From Aldrovandia affinis (lineage: Eukaryota > Chordata > Actinopteri > Notacanthiformes > Halosauridae), in NCBI GenBank assembly GCA_029706075.1, contig JAINUG010000147.1, positions 926,501-990,500 of the forward strand: a stretch of DNA of 64,000 bases. Direction: 5' to 3'. The number at the start of each line of letters is the position of its first letter. The stretch's first letter is position 1. Below the pieces are notes generated by a model. It had not been told where the DNA came from. It did not search any database and saw only the letters and a program-made list of their open reading frames with translations. Made by a program: the position numbers and the translations under genes. Shown one piece after another: positions 13,024 through 24,442 of the stretch.

Positions 13024-13599
13024 TATCACCGCGGTTTGGAAAACCCAGCTCATAATTATTGGACATGCCACCTAAAAACACATGGTAACTTTGTCTTGTA
13101 CAGGTAACGTTACACCACTTTCATTACAGGTGCAACATTGAATGTTACCATACAGAACAGCCTTTAAAGGTACATTCCATTGTTTACTTTATGTACGCCA
13201 TACTTCAAAATATTATTAAAGGGGAGTTTAAGGCGCCTGCCAGCTAGTGAAGGACCCTAGCTAATATTCTTTTAAACCTGCAATACCTGCACTTACTGAT
13301 TTTATTTCACTCCGTAAATGGTTTTAAAGGGTTGCCATGCTTACATGCATAAACGTGTTTTCCAAAATGCCCATGTTTAACTCGTTTACAGATAAACCCG
13401 CGAACGAAATTTATATTCAGGCATTGTTTCAGGGCACCTATAATCTTCCCAATGCATTCTGGAACTGCCCCCTCTGTTGTATCGGGAGGCGACGCTAAAA
13501 CGAAACCGGTAAGGCAAACCCAGAGCATTGAATTAAAGGGGAAATGAAATATGAATACAACCACTCTTTTTAAGTAAAAATGAGAGGGTTACTACTTTA

Positions 13600-15624
13600 A
13601 ATAATTATCCCACATTAAAATGCACGCGCCCGGTTCTGAATGCAAGAAACGTGGTTGTTTCTTTAACAACCAGCTTATGACTGAGCTTACCTCGCATGGG
13701 TTGCTAAAGGGTTAATTTTTTCACCCGCCGACATTTTTATATACAACTCCCCCGGTTTCTTCGAAACAATAAACTTTATTTTCCGGTTATCAAATTGATA
13801 AGCGGATATTTAAAAAACACGACAAATTGCGTTACAGTGCGTTATCTGTAAAGAAAATGCGGCGACTTAACGTGTTGCGCGAACCATTATTTGAAGTTGC
13901 TAGTTTGCTAGGTAGCAAGCTTGCTAATTCAGTATGGACTGTGCTTTGTGCAGCAGGAAAATGCGCGATGGGTTACACGTTCAGCAGAACTTTTAAACAA
14001 AACTCACTTCATTGTAGTAACTAATTGTTATAGCCAATGCACCTTAATACATGGATATTGCTGACCCGCGTCTTCGCACCGTAGCTAAAGGAACAAAGTA
14101 CACCAGCACACACCTACTTAGCAAGCTATCTTGGTACACTCCGCTTTAGGCAGCACAGAAATGGGCACAAAACCTCAGGCCTCATCGCGTTAAGGGTGCA
14201 GGTTCAAAACATTTAAGGTAACCCTGGTAACTGTTTAACGCAGCACGGGGCAGTTGCAGAAGCGCCATATTCACAGAAAGCTTAATATAACCTGCAGATA
14301 TGCATGTCAATATTTACAAGACGGTATTCTTTTTAAGGCCTTTCAGTAGACGACTGCCTTGCCAGCTAGTGAAAAAACAACAACATGTGTTCTTAAGCAC
14401 TTGTCGTTTCCCTAGGACATGGCGTCGATTGTTTTTTTTTCAGTACACAGTACAAACAAACCTTGCCCACGACAGTTAGAATAAGTTACGTAAGCAGTTT
14501 TATCCAGAATAGTGGTGTGCGTGAAAATGGGAAAATGTTGTGTCAGAGGCGTTTGAAACCTCGCAATTTTCATTTGTATTAAGTTAATTATCAAAATATG
14601 TGTCTGAAAAACATTAGCTACATGCACTTTGATATTTCATGCCTTGCCTCCGGCTACGAACTGTAACAAACAAGTAATTCATGGATTTTTATTCCAGATG
14701 TTCCACAAAAGTGTGACTGATCTAATTCCCCACGAGATGTGGGGGCGGGGCAAATAACTGCGATTTCAGCACGTATGATTTCTATGGCAAGGTTCAACAA
14801 CAATGCTCTTTCCAGAACACATGCTTGCAGTATGGAAGTTCTTGGCTGTTGTAATAACGTTCTAAAACTCAAGTAAATTAATAAAGCGCGTAGGCATACA
14901 CATTTACCGAAGGTGCTCTTGCTGTACTTGAATAATCTTAGCATGCATTTAAATACAACGTAACGTTACCCATACTTGTCATTGGCACTACTTATTTGAT
15001 TTCAAAGGAATGAGAAGGCAATAGAATGTGTGTACAAATGTTTGTGGTCAACAATATTTAGTTCTTTTTTAGTTTTTTGGTCATACTAGACTATAAATAA
15101 TTATGGCCTCTTTGTAAATGCAAACGTTAGAGAAATGTACTCAATGTGTATATAAGGTCAAGGCAGGTGATGATGCAAAAGTAAGTTACAAATCTCACCA
15201 ACCTTGTTTGTGCATGTACTTCACACTCGCATACTTGGTACATACTCACCAGTATGGTTGGCACGTGGGAGACTGTTTCAATGGAGTGCAAAAGTGCTCT
15301 CTGCGCAGGTGTAGATGATGTAACATGGAGCATTGGTGACAAACTATTTATTTATATTTTTTATACACAGCTATATATTGGGAGACAGGTCATGTTAATT
15401 CGGCCTTGCATGCTGGTGACACAAAAACACAGTGGGAGAGGTCATGTTAATTCTGCATTACAGCACTTAGTCCATGCAATAAACCTCCCTTGCAGTTTGT
15501 GTCAAACCGATGTGCGAAAGATGTCCTGCCCCTGTTTGATCGACAGATTGATTTGTCCCAGATTGCCAGTGCTCGAGAAGAGGAGGTGGGATCACTGGTA
15601 AAAGTCCAGCACCTTTTCTCCCAG
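13600..15624 (+). promoter_or_regulatory. sephs1: Upstream region of sephs1 (approximate)
   Basis: The first coding exon of sephs1 begins with a splice acceptor (TTTTCTCCCAG ending at 15624) only two bases before the ATG, so at least one non-coding 5' exon must lie upstream. CpG frequency rises around 13620-14270 compared with flanking DNA, and a GC-box-like GGGGGCGGGG lies near 14740. I cannot fix the start site or the first donor from sequence alone. No other gene is seen here. Confidence 0.35.
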
Positions 15625-15626
15625 TC

Positions 15627-18600
15627 ATGTCTGTCCGGGAGGCCTTCAACCCTGAGAGCTACGAACTGGATGCAGCCTTCCGCCTAACGCGCTTCACCGA
15701 GCTCAAGGGAACGGGCTGCAAAGTCCCCAGGATGTCCTGCAGAAGCTACTGGAGTCGTTACAGGAAAACCACTTCCAGGAAGATGAGCAGTTCCTCGGGG
15801 CGGTCATGCCCAGGCTGGGTACGCCCCCCTCCCTGCTTTGGCATTGGATCACCATGTCAGATTTTTGCTACCATAGCGATGTAATGTTGTTCACTGTGAT
15901 GTTCAGGTCATTTAGTTTAATATTCAATTTGATAGTACCGTGTACTAATGTGGCATACTATTTGTAAAAAAAATCTATACACTGACCTATTAACCTAGAG
16001 TTTCTTTGAGGCTTGGGTAGTTGTGACTATTCCACAGTGCATTACATTGCATTACAGGCATTTAACAGACGCTCTTATCCAGAGCGACTTACAGTTTACA
16101 TTTTTTTACACTCCATTTATACAGCTGGATATTAACTGAAGCAATTCAGGTTAAGTACCTTGCTCAAGGGTACAACGGCAGTGTCCCACCTGGGGATTGA
16201 ACCTGCAACCTTAACGTTACAAGCCCAGTTCCCTAACCATTATACCACACTGCCTGCCAGTTGCGGTGCTCCTGCATTTGTCCACGCATGTACTTACCAA
16301 GCCACCTGTCCACCCTGTTACACTTTCAGGCATCGGGATGGACACATGCGTCATTCCACTGAGACACGGTGGGCTCTCACTCGTTCAGACAACAGACTAC
16401 ATTTACCCCATTGTGGACGATCCCTACATGATGGTGAGATTTCAATTTGCTGTGCTGACTGGAAATGTTTTTATGCACAAGATGCCCCCCACCCCATCAA
16501 TGCTAATAATTAATATTTCAACATTCTCCCCTGTCCAGGGTCGTATTGCGTGTGCCAATGTTCTAAGTGACCTTTACGCCATGGGAGTCACAGAGTGTGA
16601 CAATATGTTGATGCTTTTGGGAATCAGTAACAAATTGTCAGATAAGGTAAGGTGCATCGTTAAATATTTTAATTCGTTACAGTATCAATCATTTCAACAT
16701 GTCTGTGGATAAAAGCAAAGTGTGCATTGTTTGGTGTGTGTCTGCAAGAACCCCAGAGTAACATGTGTTTGGACTTTCTGGACATATTTAAATCCACCAT
16801 GTAATGTTTATTTCCCCATAAATTTGAGGGAAAAAATGTTTCCAAATGACTATGCTCTTACCGAAACATCAGTTATCTCCCAATAGTGGGTAAGCGGAAG
16901 AGAGAAAAGGGCACTTTGTAGTTTATGGATAAGTATGATCAAAAAAAGTGACAAGGCAATCAGCAGACCAAGTGGAGAGGGATATAAAAACTGAGGGAAA
17001 CAAAGTTGGGCAGGATTCTCATCTAACCTAAGGCATCGATGATCTCAAACCTTGAGGGATAAGGTTTTTAAAAAAAGGTTGCATGCTCCTGTTCATTTCA
17101 AGTTAATAGATATTGATGTTAATTGAGAATTGTATGGTAAGCCTCTGATTAATTTTATATGCCAGATTTCACAAATGGTGTGAGAGTGTGTTTGTGTTCA
17201 CAGTTGATTATGTGGCCCTGTCTTGAATGTTGATGGCTGTGATTTTACTCCGTCTGCAGGAGAGGGACAAGGTAATGCCTTTAATAATTCAGGGATTCAA
17301 GGACGCGTCGGAAGAGGCCGGGACGTCAGTAACTGGAGGCCAGACGGTGCAAAACCCCTGGATCGTCTTGGGCGGAGTGGCCACAACAGTTTGTCAGCCT
17401 AACGAGTTCATCATGTAAGTAGATCTCTCTCTCTCTCTCGCCTTTTATCCCGCAGTTTCTCTTTCTCTTTGTCGCTGCCTGTCTGCTTCACCCATACACT
17501 TAAGGCCTCTAGATGCTTCTGCGTAACTTGTGCGACTTCTTCCCGTTTCGCGCAATGCAACAATGTGACAAGAACTCAGCAATTTATGCCTCTGCAAAGG
17601 CTATGCGCAGCCCATGCAACATGGTGTCCTTACACTTCTGTACACTAGTAGGCGTCAGTGTATTGAGAAAAAGGTCGGTAAAGTTTTCATGAAAGCAGGG
17701 AAACTCCTGTACCTTTGAAATTCTTCAGCCAATCTTTCCTGAAGCTGGTTCATTTTATACCGTGTCGAACAAATGATGCTAGCTATCTATATTGTTCACT
17801 ACTAGCTCGATGAACTATGACTATGACAGCTCCGCCTCCATTCACTAACCAACCAATCAATGATGTGCAAAATCTACGTGAATGGTTGCGTTGCGGTCGC
17901 GAGTTAGATTTTTGTGGTAGGTAAAAAAAAGCCCAAGAGGGAATAACAACAGGTTTTGGGTTTGATTTTCCTTCTTAACAGGAGTATTTGTGGAAATGTC
18001 TTGTTTTCCTGTCTGTCTTGGGTCTTTTGATCTTCACTGTTATTCTGCCTATTCACTCCCCTGAGCATTTATTGTTCCTATGTACAGGCCAGACAATGCT
18101 GTACCGGGAGATGTCTTAGTGTTGACGAAACCCCTTGGGACACAAGTAGCTGTTGCCGTCCACCAGTGGTTGGACATTGTAAGTGAAATTAAATCATTTA
18201 CCTGTCTGCCCCACTGAAAAAATGAATGTGTATAGCTGCACTTCCTCTCAAGATTCTTGTGAGAGGTTGAGTCTGTGGTTTTCTATTGGCTGGTCACAAT
18301 TGTTGTCATCGCTCTAAGTGATAGTTCTTTACATCAGTGGTCCGTCCTTATTTTGACTTCCTGCTAATAATTGCATAGCATATGGTAATTACGATATTTT
18401 CCGGCAGCCAGAGAAATGGAACAAAATCAAACTTGTGGTAACGCAAGAGGATGTAGAGTTGGCGTACCAGGAGGCCATGATGAATATGGCGAGGCTCAAC
18501 AGAACAGGTGAGAACACAAACCCGATCAAACAAACTGACGTCTTTGTCCTTTTTGAGGAATGGATTTAGTGGGCATGCTGGGTGCCCATCCTACTAAAAC

Positions 18601-20451
18601 ACTGGGTTCCAGTGTATGGATATGCCACGGTCTGGTATCGAATCCTGAATGTGCCAGTGCAGACCGTGGCTGATAGCCTGATTGTGGTCCGGTGTGGCTC
18701 AGTAGGTAGAGCATGACGTTGACAACGCTTAGGTCGTGGGTTCGATTCCCACTGGGACCGCATATACTGAAAAATGTATGCATTCATTACTGTCAGTCGC
18801 TTTGGATAAAAGCGTCGGCTAAATGGCATATATGTATATGTATGTATGTATATATGTAGCCCAGCAGGGCAATGTGTAATTGGCTGTAGCATCGCCCACT
18901 TGTTCTTGTCTCATTGCACATTAACGAGATCTCCGGTCACTAAAACATCTCCAGAGGTGGACAGGTTAATTAGATGACCCCGTGCAAACGTGGGTAATTG
19001 GAATAAGAACATAAGAACATAAGAATGCAGAAAAATGCTAGTGGGCTACAGTAACAGCGTTGTTGTTTTGTTTCAGCGGCCGGACTCATGCACACGTTCA
19101 ATGCCCACGCGGCGACAGACATCACGGGATTTGGGATCCTGGGGCACGCTCAGAACCTGGCCCGGCAGCAGAGAAGCGAGGTGTCCTTCGTCATCCACAA
19201 CCTGCCCGTGCTGGCCAAGATGGCCGCCGTGAGCAAAGCGTGTGGGAACATGTTCGGCCTCATGCACGGCACTTGTCCCGAGACGTCAGGTACGGGAGGG
19301 AAAGACCAGGAGCTCCTTAGACACATTATTCTTATTTTATGGCCTGTCTACGCGTACCACAGCTGAAGCTGAATATGATTTACAGCAGTAAAAACAGGTC
19401 TTAGGCCAGGATCGCACCGAAATATTTTTCCAAAGTGTCAGCGCCCTCTTTCCCATGGTTTTCAATGGTGCAGGGTTGGTAGGGCAATCCTCTACCCTTG
19501 CAAAGGGGCTCAGGTTTTTCGGGGTTTTTCAACCTTTTGCGCAGCAGCAGCACTCATCAATCAATCCATTGGCTGACCAATCAAATCCACGAAGAGGCGG
19601 GACCACGGAAAAAACGTCAACTGAAACATGTAGAATAGACTGATATTAACATTAGCTGTGTCCAAACTAACATTACCAGAGATGTACAACCTAAGTTCAT
19701 CATTTAGGTTTATTGCATGCTTGCTTTAAAGGGCAACTTTTACCCTACAACTACCGTTTCAGATAGGACAAGCCTGAGTGCCTGTTAAACAGCATGGTTA
19801 GGGGCCCCAGGTGGCACAACTGGTAAAGGCACTTGTTCTTAGTGTAGGTTGCCCACTGCAGAGCGGCATGAGCTCGCCGCATGCAAAAGTGTCTCTGTGT
19901 GTCAGAGTTACAGTCGATGGCTTGACGAGCTCAGGGATAGCTGAGTTAGAAGAGGGTACAGTTGGCCACCAAACTGGGAGAAAATGGTAAAAATCCTAAA
20001 TAAAAATGTACAAAAAACAGAATGATTAAGGAATGTTAATCTATATAAGCTGCTGATAAGATATGTTTGTCATGTGTATTATGTATTATGTGTATTTTGC
20101 ACTGTTGGTGAAGCTGCAGCCCTCTTTTCATTTTACTATGTGCTTGCACATTGTTTTAATGACAATAAAATAAAATTGAATTGAATTGAATTGGAATGTT
20201 CTGATGGTCACATTGAACCCTCCATCTTTTCGACAGGAGGCCTGTTGATCTGCCTGCCCCGGGAGCAGGCGGCACGCTTCTGCGCCGAGATCAAGTCGCC
20301 CAAATATGGCGAGGGCCACCAGGCCTGGATCATCGGCATCGTGGAGAAGGGAAACCGCACGGCCAGGATCATCGACAAGCCGCGGATCATCGAGGTGGCC
20401 CCCCAGGTCTCCACGCAGAACGTCAACCCCACCCCAGGGGCCACCTCTTAG
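15627..20451 (+). CDS. sephs1: Selenophosphate synthetase 1 (Thr form), 8 coding exons
   Basis: SEPHS family protein related to the enzyme that makes selenophosphate from ATP and selenide; SEPHS1 carries Thr at the catalytic Sec/Cys position and is thought to act in redox or selenium homeostasis rather than as a full synthetase. Coding exons: 15627-15818, 16330-16433, 16539-16646, 17260-17414, 18088-18178, 18408-18507, 19077-19289 and 20237-20451, all with GT-AG borders. The motif LKGTGCKVP at residues 26-34 has an ACG (Thr) codon where SEPHS2 has UGA. The ATP-binding and fold motifs [35 protein letters not shown] and [14 protein letters not shown] are intact, and the C-terminus ends [10 protein letters not shown]. 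All introns keep phase and the family length of 392 aa is matched, except that the C run at 15725-15728 is one base short, so the exon is 192 nt instead of 193. Sequencing error, or a real disrupting indel. Confidence 0.95.
16040..16257 (-). repeat. SINE group A copy in sephs1 intron
   Basis: Reverse-oriented, nearly full-length copy. The tail GCATTTAACAGACGCTCTTA is at the left, the body (AAGTACCTTGCTCAAGGGTA) in the middle and the tRNA-like head (TTACAAGCCCAGTTCCCTAA) at the right. It lies just upstream of exon 2 of the coding series, ending about 70 bp before the acceptor at 16330. Confidence 0.85.
18686..18832 (+). repeat. SINE group C copy (tRNA-derived) in sephs1 intron
   Basis: The tRNA-like head GGTGTGGCTCAGTAGGTAGA has good A-box character and GGGTTCGATTCCC is a near-perfect B-box. 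The short body CATATACTGAAAAATGTATG is followed by the tail CAGTCGCTTTGGATAAAAGC. Because a 3' tail continues past the tRNA-like part and there is no acceptor stem, this is a SINE and not a tRNA gene. A TATG-type microsatellite follows at 18825-18858. Confidence 0.85.
19004..19027 (-). repeat. Isolated LINE 3'-terminal repeat
   Basis: AAGAACATAAGAACATAAGA, in a sephs1 intron, matches the terminal repeat of the LINE fragment at 42664-43800. No LINE body is attached, so it looks like a very short 5'-truncated insertion or an internal remnant. Confidence 0.4.
19801..20010 (+). repeat. SINE group B-like copy in sephs1 intron
   Basis: The head GGGGCCCCAGGTGGCACAAC is followed by a body with ACAGTCGATGGCTTGACGAG and the tail CAGTTGGCCACCAAACTGGG, which matches the group tail at 37420, 58630 and 2340. 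It sits in the intron before the last exon. Confidence 0.6.
20040..20195 (+). repeat. LINE 3'-end fragment with TTGAA repeats
   Basis: It ends GACAATAAAATAAAATTGAA and then tandem TTGAA units, a typical 3' end of teleost LINEs. It stops about 40 bp before the acceptor of the last sephs1 exon at 20237. The class of LINE cannot be settled from this tail alone. Confidence 0.5.
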
Positions 20452-21200
20452 TACAGAGCGAGGGAGGAAGCCTTCAACCTTTTAGGCCAATATTCTAGCA
20501 AAACCCTAGAGTATGTTTAAAAAAATGAAAAAATTATGAAAAAAAAGCCGTGTTGTTGTGTTACCTGACCGCCCACATTTTGGCCTTAGGAAAGGTCACA
20601 CATGGACGCAGTTTAAGAAAAACAACAACAACAACAACAAAAAAACGAAAGCATAAAATCCATTGCCTTTGTGTTATTTTTCTGTTACTTAAACTGAAGA
20701 TGCACCAGATCGTGAGGCAGCTTCTGAGTTGGGAATTATATTATCCGATATGGTTGATTCATTTTGAATCTTTAGACATAACTCGTCTATTGCTGCATAG
20801 GCCCTCTTTTAAAGGTGCTTTTTCGCCGATTACCCATTACCCACAAGTAGCGTCGTATTTGTTTGTTTGTTTTTTTTTCTTTGTTTTTTTCTTTTGTAGC
20901 CGTGCTCGCCGTTCACTTTGTGTACAGTTAAAAGCCGAGGACAAGTGTAAAAGTTGTAACGGATGCCCTGAGACAAAAATGTGATAAAGAGAAGGAAATG
21001 TAAACTTAAAGGGGTTTTTTGTTCATTTTTTGTCTTTTTAGTACGATTCTTTTTCTATTGTCTTTGTCCAACTGTTAGTTTTCCACGCAAACTGCAAATT
21101 CATTCACAGTGCTAACATTGTAAGGCAGCACTATCAGCTGATGAATGGATCCTTCTTCATAACTGTCATAATGTATCATAACTTACTGTACTGGCTATAT
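20452..21200 (+). other. sephs1: Probable sephs1 3'UTR
   Basis: AT-rich sequence directly after the TAG stop, with A-rich and T-rich runs and (CAA)n near 20620. A possible ATAAAG poly(A) signal is at about 20985 and a canonical AATAAA near 22168. The true transcript end is unknown. Confidence 0.4.
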
Positions 21201-21223
21201 GTATATATATATATATATATATA

Positions 21224-21722
21224 CAGTACCAGTCAAAAGTTTGAGTACACCTGCTGGAAACTAGGTTTATTTCATAATTGACAATGTTTTACACCATATG
21301 TAGTGTAGATCGTTTCTATACTTGAAAATGACAACAAAAAAACGGAACAATAAACATAAGGAACGTCCTCAAAATAGCCACCTTTTGCCTTGATAACAGC
21401 CTCACAAACACGGGCCATTCGGTTAATACGTTTTAGCAGGAAATCACCCGACATGTCTTCCCAGCTCTCCTGCAGCAATTCCCAGAGACACTTGTGGGTT
21501 ACTTTACTTTGACTCTTCTGTCCAGTGCGTCCCATACAAGTTCTATGGGATTGAGGTCTGGACACCCCAGATCAGGTCATTAGTTTGAGTTGTCCTTCAC
21601 GTTCCTCCTTCACCACATATTTCTTGCACAACTTCAAGGTGTGTTTCGGGTCGTTATCTCGACGAGTGCCCGATTACCCGTAACCCAGATGGAAGGTGTA
21701 CTCAAACCTTTGACTGGTACTG
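21224..21722 (-). mobile_element. Internally deleted Tc1-like element
   Basis: The 29-bp terminal inverted repeats at 21224-21252 and 21694-21722 begin CAGTACCAGTCAAAAGTTTG and differ at one position. The interior on the minus strand keeps only the transposase C-terminus (WELLQESWEDMSGDF, then MARVCEAVIKAKGGYFED). At 499 bp it is far shorter than the 1.2-1.6 kb of a full Tc1 element. It sits inside a TA microsatellite (21198-21223 and 21723-21740), consistent with TA target preference, and is followed by a (TG)n run to about 21800. Confidence 0.88.
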
Positions 21723-21776
<54 letters not shown>

Positions 21777-22446
21777 CGTGTGTATGTATGCATGTGTGTA
21801 TATAATGTGTATTTACTGTGTGTTTCTGCCTAGGCTACTGCAGAATTGCAGGTTTGGTCTGTAGCAGTTTTGCAGAGAATGTAATGGCAGAAGAAACGGT
21901 ACCATACAATACACTTCCTGTTCGAGATATGAAGTACACCATTTTTTATTGGAAAAATGATCCGTAATGAACTTTCCAGTGGTCAGTAGTTTGGTTTTAC
22001 ATTGAATAACTTGGTATAGTGCTATATAGGCGACTCTTTCCTCCTCTTACCGTAAGCTCATCGGTGTTTAGTTTGTCTCATGGCCTTCCTCCCCTTTTGT
22101 TCAGCGAAATGATGATGTGCACTTGTTCAACTTGCCAACACTGCAGCTCATGGTAACACTTGCCCCAATAAATATATAATTTTTTTGTATGGCTCTTGTA
22201 TAAGACATGTGTCTGTCTCTTTGTATTGAGAGGGTCAAGGGAGCATGACCTACATCCGATGCATTTTCAGCGGATGGAGTTGGTATTAAATGTTTCCCAA
22301 TCTATTTCAGATGTGTTGTTTCGACGGTCCAGGCTGACAATGCCCTGCCCAACCAACTGCTGCTGTACTCCCTCCTGACCTTCAGCTTGCCTCAACTGTG
22401 GGGTTGACACAATATGAAGGGAATGGGCAGAAGGTGGTTTATGTAA

Positions 22447-22588
22447 TATATGCCATTTAGCAGACACTTTTATCCAAAGCGACTTACAGTAGTGAATGCA
22501 TACATTTTTCAGTATATGTAGTCCCAGTGGGGATTGAACCCACAACCTAAGCGTTGCCAACGCCATGCTCTACCTACTGAGCCACACA
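22447..22588 (-). repeat. SINE group C copy
   Basis: Reverse-oriented copy of the element at 18686, with the tail GCCATTTAGCAGACACTTTT at the left and a tRNA-like head (B-box GGATTGAACCC on the plus strand; CTACCTACTGAGCCACAC) at the right. Downstream of sephs1. Confidence 0.85.
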
Positions 22589-22689
22589 TAACCATGTGGT
22601 ATGTGGTACAGGGATTTGGACACACAGGGGTTGTAATGATAGTGGCAACTGGAATGATCGCGCCTGTTGTTTACACCATACATTTTATT

Positions 22690-22880
22690 ACAGCTACCTA
22701 TATTTCTTTCGAGACAATTTCCCGAGGCCGGCAAATCCACCTCCTCCGAGACGGAACCCGCCCACCTGCTCTTTTACAGGGACGCCCTTCCCCTGCTCGA
22801 CGAACGCCCACCACCCCCAGGGGCAGATCAAATGCGGCCCCCAATCGGGGCTAACTGCCAGGGCTGTCCGTGGTAGGCGA
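22690..22880 (-). repeat. Degenerate SINE group B fragment
   Basis: The reverse strand carries CAGCCCTGGCAGTTAGCCCC and GATTGGGGGCCGC, then TTCCGTCTCGGAGG, in the same order as in the copies at 1995 and 37092. It is more diverged and lacks a clear tail. Confidence 0.5.
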
Positions 22881-23548
22881 ATCGGCCTTGACTTGGTGCA
22901 TGTATATGTCCAAATGAATTATTTCCCTGTGGTGAATGACTATGGAATTTGAAAAAGTGTCTCAAAATATAAACATTTAATCACAATTACACAGGTACTG
23001 ATGAACAGCTCTAAGTAGCAATAGTGCACAATGGATTTATTTATACCTCATTTTACTGTGAGATTAGGGTTGCATGTGAAATCAAGGGCAAGTCTCGAAT
23101 AAGAAAAAACACATATGACATGAAGTAAGTTTAGTTTATTAAGTTAGAAATGACAACACATGAATAGCAGTGCAAACAGAAAAACGCAGCTTTGGGCTGC
23201 CACTGAAACAATTAGACTGAACACAAGGAGAAAGTTCCACCAGGTTCCTGCAATCACTTTTAACAAAAATACATATACATTTTGATTTATAACTTGGGAT
23301 TTGGATAAATTGGTGATAACAGCATCACTTCAGCTAATATTGTTAATTGCCTAAAATAGGGAAATCTAATTTATAAAAATAATAAGCCGGACACAGGGAA
23401 CAAAGTTTAACAGAAAAACACCCCAAAGTCTGCTCTATAGATTGGGATCAAGAGAAGGATGAGGCAATTCTAGTTCTAATCTGACTGGGCATAGATGCAG
23501 AAGATGTACTATAAAACAAACCTGGAAGCCGACACACAAAAAAAGAGA

Positions 23549-24442
23549 TATAGTGGGTATAATAAGTATTCACTCCCTTTGGCATTTTTCACATTTTATT
23601 TTCTTACTTTATGGAATCAAAATTGATTTAATTGGGATTTCTTGCCACTGATCAACAAAAAAGACTCTATATGAAATAAAAAAACAACTAAAGCTTGACT
23701 TAAGACTTGGTAGAAGCACCTTTAGCTGCAGTTACAGCTGTGAGTCTATTTGGGTACGTCTCTACCAGCTTTGCACATCTGGACACTGCAATTTTGGCCT
23801 ATTTTTCTTTACAAAAGTGCTTGAGTTCCATCAGGTTGGATGGAGACCGGTGGTGAACAGCAATTTTCAAACCTTTCCACAGATTCTCAATGGGATTGAG
23901 ATCTGTACTTTGACTGCGCCATTTGTTTTGTTTTTAAACCACTCCAATGTGGCTTTTGCTGTATGCTTTGCGTCATTGTCCTGCTGGTCATAATTACCGT
24001 ATATGACCTCTGAAGACAATTGATTGCACCAGAGCTTATCTTAGGACATGTCTTTTTTTCTCCGCTTTGGCCTTCCGTTTGGCCTTGACCTCTTCGAAGA
24101 CGCTCTCCCAAGTGGATACATTTGAAAACGCTGGTGTCACATGTTTCAATCATTAGATTTATAGTTATGTTAAAGAGGTAGTGTTCTTTTTCAATAAAAT
24201 TGTTTCTATCCCATTTTTTACCATTTTAGTAGCCAATTACACCCTCTTTTTCATGTCAATCCCGCCCTGGTATTGTGAGTTTGCTGCCGTAGCCCTGAGA
24301 CCGGCAGTGATAAAGGCGAAGTATCATCTCCTCCGAGACAGCACTTGCCAAGCCGTCGACCGTAACTCCAATACACTAGAGCAGTGGTTAGACAATAAAA
24401 CGTGAATGCCAAAGGGGGTGAATACTTTTTAAACCCACTATA
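23549..24442 (-). mobile_element. Tc1-like transposon carrying a nested SINE
   Basis: The 36-bp terminal inverted repeats at 23549-23584 and 24407-24442 start TATAGTGGGT and contain AAGTATTCAC followed by CCCTTTGGCA. The minus-strand interior holds a degraded transposase segment that reads KPHWSGLKTKQMAQSKYRSQ. Part of the interior is replaced by a group B SINE. A separate copy of one end of the same family lies at 39484-39604. Inactive DNA transposon between sephs1 and chkb. Confidence 0.85.
24228..24375 (-). repeat. SINE group B copy nested in Tc1 element
   Basis: On the minus strand it reads GACGGCTTGGCAAGTGCTGT, then TCTCGGAGGAGATGATACTT, ACTGCCGGTCTCAGGGCTAC and the tail GTGTAATTGGCTACT. 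This follows the copy at 58500-58635 closely. The SINE is therefore younger than the Tc1 insertion around it. Confidence 0.7.

Noticed and set aside
15119-15340. An upstream coding exon of sephs1
   Set aside because: The frame lacks splice borders and similarity. The known protein starts at the ATG at 15627, two bases after a good acceptor.
16266-16712. A single 148-codon gene
   Set aside because: Its useful part is two sephs1 exons plus the intron between them, which happens to be open. The exon borders at 16330-16433 and 16539-16646 explain it.
18686-18760. A tRNA gene with good A- and B-boxes
   Set aside because: No acceptor stem pairing is evident and the sequence runs on into the conserved SINE tail. 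The same head recurs at 22447-22588.
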